From Ga0077527 sp964486865 (GTDB lineage Bacteria > Pseudomonadota > Gammaproteobacteria > Burkholderiales > SG8-41), in the NCBI GenBank assembly GCA_964486865.1, contig CAZAOZ010000100.1, forward strand, positions 1-6,364: a stretch of 6,364 bases of DNA. Direction: 5' to 3'. Within the stretch, counting starts at the first letter, position 1, and every line of letters begins with the position of its first letter. Of the stretch, positions 1 to 5,316 are shown piece by piece. Below the pieces are notes generated by a model, which was not told the DNA's origin, ran no database searches, and saw nothing but the letters and a program-made list of their open reading frames with translations. The position numbers and the translations under genes were made by a program.

Positions 1-60
1 ATCCTGACCGGCACCGCCGCCATCCTGATTGCCGGCCTCGCCGCGGTGTTGCTCACCTGA
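1..60 (+). CDS. C-terminal end of an unidentified, probably integral membrane protein (partial)
   Basis: Frame 1 is open from the first base and stops with TGA at 58-60, leaving 19 residues that read ILTGTAAILIAGLAAVLLT. This is a hydrophobic segment rich in Ala, Leu, Ile and Gly, as expected for a last transmembrane helix that ends almost at the C-terminus. The pattern (small Gly/Ala residues, an ILxG start and a short tail) resembles the final helix of EamA/DMT-type transporters, but 19 residues cannot prove a family. The gene begins outside the window. A strong hairpin with a T-run follows 24 bp after the stop, which supports a real gene end here. The next gene is convergent. Confidence 0.5.
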   Translation: MLTGTAAILIAGLAAVLLT

Positions 61-83
61 ACCCTGCTGATCTTCCCATCAAG

Positions 84-111
84 AAAAAAGGGCGCCGCGG
101 CGCCCTTTTTT
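84..111. terminator. Bidirectional Rho-independent terminator
   Basis: Six A residues (84-89), then GGGCGCC (90-96), a GC centre (97-98), GGCGCCC (99-105) and six T residues (106-111) form a perfect inverted repeat with arms of 13 bases. The innermost C-G pair is probably open, giving a CGCG loop. Read rightward it ends in a T-run for the gene stopping at 60. Read leftward the A-run becomes a T-run for the transferase gene whose stop codon is at 130-132. It sits between two convergent genes, exactly where a shared terminator is expected. Confidence 0.9.
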
Positions 112-129
112 GTCAGCCGTACTTTCCGC

Positions 130-750
130 TCACTCCGGTTTGACGAATCCCGGCGGCAGCGTTTCCTCGAATGACGGCCGGGCGGCAACGCCGGCCAGCC
201 ACTTGGCCAGTTTGGGCGCGCGGCTGCGCCAGTCGTGGGGATAGCGGAAATCCGTGTACTGCAGGGCCACGCCCATGGCAATGTCGGCGAGGCCGAAACG
301 GTTGCCGAGCAGGAATTCATTGCCTTCTTTCAGGGTTTTTTCGGCGAGGTCAATGGCGCGGGCAATACGGGCCTCCTCGCGCGCAATCTTCTCCGGCATC
401 TGCTTTTCCGCGGGCCGGCGTATTTCCAGGATGCGCGCGATACCGGCATCGAGTATGCCCTGCCCCAGCGCCTGCCACCATTGCGACTGCCAGTAACCGG
501 CCGGATCGCGGGGCGTGAACGACTTGCCGTCGGCGTGATCCAGGTAATGCACCACCAGCGTCGATTCGAACATGTAGCTGTCGGTGCCGATTTCCAGCGC
601 CGGCACCTTGGACAGCGGATTCTTGATGATCACCGGGCTGTCTTCGACCCAGGGATCCTCGACGACAAACTCCACCGGCATGGCTTTTTCGTGGATCAGC
701 ACGCGCGCCTTGCGCACGTAGGGTGAAGTGGGTGAACCGTAAAGTTTCAT
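130..750 (-). CDS. Glutathione S-transferase family protein, YibF-like
   Basis: A 206-residue protein of normal length for a soluble cytosolic glutathione S-transferase. The N-terminal thioredoxin-like domain (about 1-80) begins MKLYGSPTSPYVRK; Ser9 is the likely residue activating glutathione. NP at 44-45 and KVP at 48-50 supply the conserved cis-proline, and ES at 62-63 is the usual gamma-glutamyl-binding pair. The helical C-terminal domain carries GILDAG and a GLADI segment typical of the N-capping box. The closest family I recognise is E. coli YibF, which shares the SxTSPxVRK start, the GI(L/M)DAG motif and the RPSFEETxPP-like end. The frame stays open far upstream, but ATG at 750 is the start: it gives the family N-terminus and has GGAG (761-764) 10 bases before it. 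It is divergent from the dioxygenase operon. YibF-type proteins lack a firmly known physiological substrate, so a link to the operon is only possible. Confidence 0.93.
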   Translation of the reverse strand: MKLYGSPTSPYVRKARVLIHEKAMPVEFVVEDPWVEDSPVIIKNPLSKVPALEIGTDSYMFESTLVVHYLDHADGKSFTPRDPAGYWQSQWWQALGQGILDAGIARILEIRRPAEKQMPEKIAREEARIARAIDLAEKTLKEGNEFLLGNRFGLADIAMGVALQYTDFRYPHDWRSRAPKLAKWLAGVAARPSFEETLPPGFVKPE

Positions 751-760
751 GATCAAGCTG

Positions 761-764
761 CTCC
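761..764 (-). promoter_or_regulatory. Ribosome binding site of the glutathione S-transferase gene
   Basis: CTCC on the plus strand reads GGAG on the minus strand, 10 bases before the ATG at 750. It supports this start over upstream in-frame codons that would add about 110 residues unrelated to the family. Confidence 0.6.
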
Positions 765-785
765 GTCCAGGTTGGGCAAAGTGCA

Positions 786-794
786 ATTCTAACA
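786..794 (-). promoter_or_regulatory. Candidate extended -10 promoter element for the glutathione S-transferase gene
   Basis: The minus strand reads TGTTAGAAT here, that is TGn followed by TAGAAT, which matches TATAAT at five of six positions with an extended -10 TG. A start site about 7 bases downstream would give a leader of roughly 30 bases before the ATG at 750. I see no good -35 hexamer 17 bases upstream, which an extended -10 promoter can tolerate. This is a motif match only. Confidence 0.35.
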
Positions 795-871
795 GGCTGC
801 CCCCGGCACCCGCCTTCCGCAACATGGAATGGCGCTTTATGCACCCTATACGCGCTGTTAGACTGCCACGC

Positions 872-1765
872 ATGATCACCGTCACCAGACTCGGCAAACA
901 CCTCGGCGCACGCATCACCGGCGTCGACCTGTCCAGGCCCCTCGATGACGTCGCCTTTGCCGCCGTCAGCCAGGCGTTTTTTGAGCATGAAGTCGCGGTG
1001 TTCCCCGGACAAAAGTTGACGCCGGAGCAGCAGATCGCCTTCACCAGCCGCTTTGGCACGCTGGAACACCATGTGCGCAAAGAAGCGCGGCTTCCCGATC
1101 ATCCGGAGATATTCATCCTGTCGAACAAGCTCGATGCGCAGGGCAAGGCCATCGGTGCGCAGGATGCCGGACGCTTCTGGCACAGCGACCTGTCGTACAA
1201 GCGCGAGCCCAGCCTGCTGTCGGCGCTGTACGCGGTCGAAATCCCGGTCAAGGACGGCAAACCGCTGGGTGACACGCATTTCGCCAGCAGCACCGCGGCC
1301 TACGCTGCGTTGCCGGACGCCATGAAGCAAAAACTGCAGGGATTGAAAAACATTCACAGCTATCGCGATTACCGGCTGAAAAACTACGCGGCGCAGCAGG
1401 AAGACCTGCGGCGCGGCATCCGCACCGTGCAGGAACACGCACCGACGCCGGAACAGCTCGCCAGCGTGCCCGACATGGCAACGCCGGTGGTGCGCACCCA
1501 TCCGGTGACCGGACGCAAGGGACTCTTTGTCAACGAGGGGCACACTTCGCACATGACGGACATGCCGATTGAGGAAGGCGATGCGCTGCTCCGGCAGCTC
1601 TATGCCCACATCACCCAGCCCGAATTTGTTTACACCCATCACTGGACGCCCGGCGATCTGCTGATGTGGGACAACATCGCCGTGCAGCACAAGGCCACGT
1701 TCGACTACGACCCGCTGCCGCGCCTGCTCTATCGCACCACGGTGCGCGGCCCGACAGTCAACTGA
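872..1765 (+). CDS. TauD/TfdA-family Fe(II)- and 2-oxoglutarate-dependent dioxygenase
   Basis: A 297-residue cytosolic enzyme, normal length for the TauD/TfdA family, which couples oxidation of an organic substrate to decarboxylation of 2-oxoglutarate to succinate. The N-terminus (ITVTRLGKHLGARITGVDLS) matches the family start, which is why ATG at 872 is preferred over in-frame ATGs at 824 and 839; no strong ribosome binding site precedes it. Iron ligands are His104 and Asp106 (FWHSDLSY) and His273 (VQHKATF). By comparison with TauD, Arg284 should bind 2-oxoglutarate, while Arg288 and His67 align with the TauD residues that hold the taurine sulfonate (Arg270 and His70). The segment VVRTHPVTGRKGLFVNEGHT (about residues 209-228) is also classic. 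The substrate is therefore probably anionic (carboxylate or sulfonate), but taurine is not demonstrated. It is first in the operon, nine bases before the AtuA-family gene. Family is sure; substrate is unknown. Confidence 0.95.
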   Translation: MITVTRLGKHLGARITGVDLSRPLDDVAFAAVSQAFFEHEVAVFPGQKLTPEQQIAFTSRFGTLEHHVRKEARLPDHPEIFILSNKLDAQGKAIGAQDAGRFWHSDLSYKREPSLLSALYAVEIPVKDGKPLGDTHFASSTAAYAALPDAMKQKLQGLKNIHSYRDYRLKNYAAQQEDLRRGIRTVQEHAPTPEQLASVPDMATPVVRTHPVTGRKGLFVNEGHTSHMTDMPIEEGDALLRQLYAHITQPEFVYTHHWTPGDLLMWDNIAVQHKATFDYDPLPRLLYRTTVRGPTVN

Positions 1766-1767
1766 GG
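1764..1767 (+). promoter_or_regulatory. Ribosome binding site deciding a GTG start
   Basis: GAGG overlaps the last two bases of the dioxygenase TGA stop and lies seven bases before GTG at 1775. It supports GTG as the start of the AtuA-family gene and implies translation is linked to that of the dioxygenase. Confidence 0.55.
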
Positions 1768-1774
1768 CCGTTCC

Positions 1775-3142
1775 GTGAAAGAAATCCGCATCCTGTCCGC
1801 CACCGGCATGCTCGGCTCCGGTTTTCGCGAAGAAACCCTGAAACGGGCGATGGCGCTGAAGCCGGATTTCATCGGCGTCGATTCCGGATCCACGGATCCC
1901 GGACCGCACCACCTCGGTTCCGGCGAACCGCAGTTCTCGGACGCCGCCTGCAAACGCGACCTGCGGCTGATGCTGCTGGCCGGGCGCGCCGCCAGAATCC
2001 CGGTCATTGTCGGCTCGGCCTGCACGGCGGGCACCGACGCCCAGCTCGAACGGCTGGCCGGCATTGCCCGCGACATCGCACGCGAGGAAAAACTGAATTT
2101 CAAGCTGGCCACCATCGCCTCCGAGCAGGACAAGGGTTACTTGAAAAAGCGCCTGAAGGAAGGCCGTATCAAACCGCTGGCCAATGCGCCGGTATTCGAC
2201 GAAGCGGTGATCGACAGGAGCAGCCACATCGTCGGCATGTGTGGCGCCGAGCCCTATATCGAAGCGCTCGCCAACGGCGCCGAGGTGGTGCTCGCCGGCC
2301 GCTCCAGCGACACCTCCATTTTTGCCGCAATGCCGATGATGAAAGGCTTCAACCCGGCGACGGTCTGGCATGCCGCAAAAATCATGGAATGCGGCGCCGC
2401 CTGCGTGGTGCTGCGCAAATATCCGGATTGCATGTTTGCCACTGTCACCGACGATTACTTCATCGTCGAACCGCCGAACCCGGACTACCGCTGCGATCCC
2501 GCCAGCGTCGCCTCACATAACCTTTATGAAAACTCCACGCCCTACGAACTGGTCGAGCCCTCCGGCGTGCTGAATACCGTCAACGCGCGCTATGAGGCGG
2601 TGTCCGACCGCGCGGTAAAAGTATCAGGCAGCACGTTCAAAAAGGCCGACCGCTACACCATCAAGCTCGAAGGCGCGGAACTCGCCGGTTATCAGAGCAT
2701 CGTCATCGGCGCGGTGCGCGACCCCATCATCCTGCGCCAGTTCGACAGCTGGATGGAAGGCCTGATCAAGGCCGCGCGCGACCGCATCCGCGCGGTGATG
2801 GGCGACGCCATCGACAGCCAGTACCGGCTCGACGTGCGCCAGTTCGGCCGCAACGCGGCGATGGGCGTGCTCGAACCGGAGACCGCCATCGGCCACGAGG
2901 TCGGCGTGCTGTTCCAGATCACTGCGCCCACGCAAAAGCTGGCCAACTCGCTGGCCAAATCGCTGAGCCACATCGCCGTGCATTATCCGGTGCCGGAGTG
3001 GACCGGGCTGATCACCTCGGTGGCCTTCCCCTACTCACCCGCGGAAATCGACAAAGGCGCCACTTACCGTTTCAACATGAATCATGTGGTCGAGCCGGAT
3101 ACCCCGCTGGAAATGTTCCGCATCGGCTACGAAAAGGTTTAA
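1775..3142 (+). CDS. AtuA-family protein (acyclic terpene utilisation, DUF1446)
   Basis: A 455-residue protein that I recognise as the AtuA family, named after the first gene of the Pseudomonas atu cluster for citronellol and geraniol breakdown. The biochemical activity of AtuA is not established. Visible family features are the N-terminal ILSATGMLGSGF, the polar block GVDSGSTDPGPHHLGSG at 34-50, GSACTAGTD at 80-88, HIVGMCGAEPYIEAL around 150, and LAGRSSDT at 173-180. The C-terminus ends with YRFNMNHVVEPDTPLEMFRIGYEKV-like residues typical of the stand-alone form. There is no signal peptide or membrane helix, so it should be cytosolic. The GTG start is set by GAGG overlapping the previous stop and by the family N-terminus. 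The next gene encodes a DUF4387 protein, the usual partner. I see no frameshift or missing block. Atu carboxylase genes are absent here, so the substrate need not be a terpene. Confidence 0.9.
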   Translation: MKEIRILSATGMLGSGFREETLKRAMALKPDFIGVDSGSTDPGPHHLGSGEPQFSDAACKRDLRLMLLAGRAARIPVIVGSACTAGTDAQLERLAGIARDIAREEKLNFKLATIASEQDKGYLKKRLKEGRIKPLANAPVFDEAVIDRSSHIVGMCGAEPYIEALANGAEVVLAGRSSDTSIFAAMPMMKGFNPATVWHAAKIMECGAACVVLRKYPDCMFATVTDDYFIVEPPNPDYRCDPASVASHNLYENSTPYELVEPSGVLNTVNARYEAVSDRAVKVSGSTFKKADRYTIKLEGAELAGYQSIVIGAVRDPIILRQFDSWMEGLIKAARDRIRAVMGDAIDSQYRLDVRQFGRNAAMGVLEPETAIGHEVGVLFQITAPTQKLANSLAKSLSHIAVHYPVPEWTGLITSVAFPYSPAEIDKGATYRFNMNHVVEPDTPLEMFRIGYEKV

Positions 3143-3153
3143 AGGCCGGAACG

Positions 3154-3465
3154 ATGACGAAACTCTGGCAGGTCACCAAACTGATCCGCAGCAAGAATTC
3201 GGGGCCGTTCGAACTGACCTTCGACGTGATATTCAAGGATCGCGCCACTTATGAAAAAGTGCGCGACGCCGGAATCATCAACGCCGCCTGGTTCGCCAAA
3301 ACCTACCGGCTCAAGCCCGAGGTAGTCGCCATCATCAACTATGACGCCGCGACGGCCATCAAGATCACCATACCGCGCCCGGTGATTTCCGGCGACATCA
3401 CCGACGGCGACGTGTTCGGCGGCCAGCAATACGGCCCGCTGGTCGACCTCGACGTGCCCGCATGA
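3154..3465 (+). CDS. DUF4387 domain protein, AtuA partner
   Basis: A 103-residue protein that I recognise as DUF4387, a small domain commonly encoded directly after AtuA-family genes. Conserved features are LWQVTKLIRSKNSGPFELTFD at residues 4-24, which includes the invariant-looking RSKN and GPFELT, the segment IKITIPRP at 69-76, and GDVFGGQQYGPLVDLDVP near the C-terminus. It lacks a signal peptide and transmembrane segments. The role is unknown; constant pairing with AtuA suggests a subunit or second domain of one enzyme, which is inference. ATG at 3154 follows the AtuA-family stop by 11 bases, with AAGG (3142-3145) eight bases upstream as a weak ribosome binding site. Its stop overlaps the next start in ATGA. 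A longer open frame reaches upstream to 2998 but overlaps AtuA coding sequence and adds unrelated residues. Confidence 0.88.
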   Translation: MTKLWQVTKLIRSKNSGPFELTFDVIFKDRATYEKVRDAGIINAAWFAKTYRLKPEVVAIINYDAATAIKITIPRPVISGDITDGDVFGGQQYGPLVDLDVPA

Positions 3466-4163
3466 CCGCGCAGGCCGGCGGACTGGTCACGGTCCGCCTC
3501 GACGTCGCGCCGGAACACGACGCGGAATTCAATGACTGGTACAACCTGGAGCATGTGCCGCAGCTGACGGCACTGCCCGGCTTCGTGCGCACGCGGCGCT
3601 ATTTTTGCGAAACGGCAGACATCCGCTACCTCGCCTGGTATGAAACCGCCGACGAGACCGTCGAGGCTGGTCCGCATTTCCAGCACATCGTCGCCAATCC
3701 GACGCCGTGGTCGCTGCGCATGCGCAGGCTTTATGCAGACCAGCGCGAGCGCATGAACTTCAAGCTGATGTGCGAGGTTGGCAGCATGCCTTCGCCGGAT
3801 GCGCCGTGGATGTACATCGTGCATACCGACATCCCCGACCACATCGTCAACGAATACAACGCCTGGTACGACAGCGAGCACCTGCCGCGCTGCGCCGCCA
3901 TTCCCGGCGTATTGCGCGCGCGGCGCTATGCTGCCACCGGCATCTGCGGCGGCCATGCGGATGGGCCGCGCTACCTGACCGCCTACGAACTGGCCGGGCC
4001 CGATATCTGGGAAAGTCCCGCGGCGCTGCAGGCGCGCAGGACGCCGTGGACCGAAAAAATGCGCTCGCTGTTCAGCAACACCCGGCGCGCGCGCTACCGG
4101 CTGGTCACACCAACTGTCACCCACGACCAGGCACTGGCGCAGCCGCGTCTGTCGGTCTCATAA
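3462..4163 (+). CDS. Tandem-repeat dimeric alpha/beta-barrel (EthD/ABM-like) protein
   Basis: A 233-residue protein made of two ferredoxin-like halves. The first contains EFNDWYNLEHVPQL followed by LPGFVRTRRY (residues 22 onward); the second contains EYNAWYDSEHLPRC followed by IPGVLRARRY (131 onward). The two copies are offset by 109 residues (Trp26 and Trp135, His31 and His140). The W-Y-x-x-E-H-(V/L)-P motif followed by PGFxRxRRY is typical of dimeric alpha/beta-barrel proteins related to EthD and antibiotic monooxygenases, which bind or transform small organic molecules. Here the duplicated protein could form the barrel within one chain. No specific reaction can be assigned. ATG at 3462 overlaps the DUF4387 stop (ATGA) and has no clear ribosome binding site of its own, so translation is probably coupled. 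The C-terminal tail after about residue 215 is low in conserved features. Fold call is good; function unknown. Confidence 0.85.
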   Translation: MTAQAGGLVTVRLDVAPEHDAEFNDWYNLEHVPQLTALPGFVRTRRYFCETADIRYLAWYETADETVEAGPHFQHIVANPTPWSLRMRRLYADQRERMNFKLMCEVGSMPSPDAPWMYIVHTDIPDHIVNEYNAWYDSEHLPRCAAIPGVLRARRYAATGICGGHADGPRYLTAYELAGPDIWESPAALQARRTPWTEKMRSLFSNTRRARYRLVTPTVTHDQALAQPRLSVS

Positions 4164-4179
4164 AAAGTTATTTAAAAAC

Positions 4180-5316
4180 ATGTACTTACTTGAACACGAC
4201 GCCAAGCAACTACTGGCACGGCACGGCATTCCTGTGCCGTCCGGCACCTTGCTGCTGAATCCCGCAGCCGCCACCGAACTGCCCGCCGGTCCCTGGGTGG
4301 TCAAGGCCCAGATCACCGCCGGCGGCCGCGGCAAGGCCGGACTGATCAAGACCGCGGACAACCTCGCCGAGGTCGCGGCGCGCAGTGCAGAGATCATCGG
4401 CAAGAGCGCCAAGGGCCGCACCGTGCGCGCGGTGCGCATCGAACAACAGGTGCACGGCGCCGGCGAAGCCTACATCTCGATGCTGCTTGACCCGGCGCAG
4501 GCGGGCGTGCGCATCATCATGGCCGCCAGCGGCGGCATGGAAATCGAGGCCCTGCCCCGCGCAGCGCTGAAAACCGTCACCGCCGCACCCGAGGCCGCCG
4601 CACTGGCAGAAGCCGCCGAAAAACTCGCCGCCGGATTTCCGGGGGCTGCCGGCAAGGCACTGGCCGAAGCCGGCCGCGCCATCGCCGCCGCCTTCATCGC
4701 CGAGGAAGCGCTGCTGATTGAAATCAATCCGCTGTTCGTGCACACCGACGGCCGCTGGGTCGCCGGTGACGCCAAGTTCGTCACCGACGATTCGGCGCTG
4801 CCGCGACAGCCCGAACAGCGCGCGCTGCTGAAAGATGTCTGCGGCGCCTACGTCGAAACCACGTTGAAGGATGCCCATGGCTGCGATTATGTAGTGGTCG
4901 ATCCCGCGGGCGAGATTGCGCTGCTCACCACCGGTGCCGGCCTGTCGATGATGCTGATCGACGAAATGCGCGGCGCCGGTCTCAAGCCCTACAATTTCCT
5001 CGACATCCGCACCGGCGGCCTGCGCGGCGAAACCAAACGCCTGGTCAACGTGCTGAACTGGATGCGCGAGGGCAAAAACGTCAAGGTGCTGCTGATCAAC
5101 ATTTTTGCCGGCATCACCGAGCTCGGCGAGTTCTCGCGCCTTTTGGTGAGTGCGCTCAACGACGTGCCGGAGTTCAAGGTGCCGGTGGTGGCGCGGCTGG
5201 TCGGCAACGGCATGGAAACGGCGCGCACGGTACTGGCGGAAGCCGGCATCACGCTGCACAGCGATCTCGATGCCGCGCTGGCCGAAGTGCGCAGGCACCT
5301 GGGAGGCACGCAATGA
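4180..5316 (+). CDS. Succinyl-CoA-synthetase-like acid-CoA ligase, beta (ATP-grasp) subunit
   Basis: A 378-residue protein related to SucC (388 residues in E. coli) and malate-CoA ligase beta. The N-terminal ATP-grasp part starts MYLLEHDAKQLLARHGIPVP and holds the nucleotide-binding Lys42 in WVVKAQ, then GGRGKAG at 48-54. Metal-binding residues are Asn183 in EINPL (181-185) and probably Asp197. The C-terminal ligase domain has TTGAGLSMMLIDEM, NFLD at 272-275 and NIFAGI. It should activate a carboxylic acid to its CoA thioester with ATP or GTP, together with the alpha subunit that follows in an ATGA overlap. It deviates from classical SucC: the DVGGGATKE loop is replaced by DIRTGGLRGE (275-284), three residues longer up to the NIF motif; NGAG is TGAG; NIFGGI is NIFAGI. 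This suggests a distinct subfamily with another substrate rather than the TCA-cycle enzyme. The ATG follows an A/T-rich gap of 16 bp with no recognisable ribosome binding site. Confidence 0.9.
   Translation: MYLLEHDAKQLLARHGIPVPSGTLLLNPAAATELPAGPWVVKAQITAGGRGKAGLIKTADNLAEVAARSAEIIGKSAKGRTVRAVRIEQQVHGAGEAYISMLLDPAQAGVRIIMAASGGMEIEALPRAALKTVTAAPEAAALAEAAEKLAAGFPGAAGKALAEAGRAIAAAFIAEEALLIEINPLFVHTDGRWVAGDAKFVTDDSALPRQPEQRALLKDVCGAYVETTLKDAHGCDYVVVDPAGEIALLTTGAGLSMMLIDEMRGAGLKPYNFLDIRTGGLRGETKRLVNVLNWMREGKNVKVLLINIFAGITELGEFSRLLVSALNDVPEFKVPVVARLVGNGMETARTVLAEAGITLHSDLDAALAEVRRHLGGTQ
5301..5306 (+). promoter_or_regulatory. Ribosome binding site of the alpha-subunit gene
   Basis: GGGAGG lies six bases before ATG at 5313, inside the last codons of the beta-subunit gene. 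It is the best ribosome binding site in the operon and, with the ATGA overlap, suggests matched synthesis of the two subunits. Confidence 0.75.

Larger units (their letters stand above)
751..871. other. Divergent intergenic region between the transferase gene and the dioxygenase operon
   Basis: These 121 bp separate two divergent start codons and should hold both promoters. It is less GC-rich than the genes. It contains an 8-bp inverted repeat, TCTAACAG at 788-795 and CTGTTAGA at 855-862, whose arms lie at promoter-like TGTTAGA(A/C)T sequences facing outward. Longer versions of the dioxygenase reading frame run into it (ATG at 824 and 839) but add residues not expected in the family. No regulator gene is in the window. 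Confidence 0.5.

Noticed and set aside
749..871. N-terminal extension of the dioxygenase from upstream in-frame ATGs
   Set aside because: The added residues are not part of the TauD family start, and the longest version would overlap the start of the divergent transferase gene.
1887..1900. Two GGATCC palindromes two bases apart in the AtuA-family gene
   Set aside because: They encode part of the conserved SGSTDPGP block, so protein constraint and chance explain them.
350..2371. A very long minus-strand open frame (673 codons) opposite the dioxygenase and AtuA-family genes
   Set aside because: Its translation is rich in Arg, Gly, His and Gln with no recognisable domain, and it crosses the real transferase, dioxygenase and AtuA-family genes. 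It is a by-product of GC-biased third positions.
1666..2520. Plus-strand open frame overlapping the dioxygenase end and the AtuA-family gene in another frame
   Set aside because: The product is Arg/His/Pro-rich without family features, while the overlapped frames encode recognisable proteins.
4210..5313. Long minus-strand open frame opposite the beta-subunit gene
   Set aside because: It is opposite a gene with clear ATP-grasp and ligase motifs, and its own product is low in complexity and Gly/Ala/His-rich. The similar frame at 4989-6233 is rejected for the same reason.
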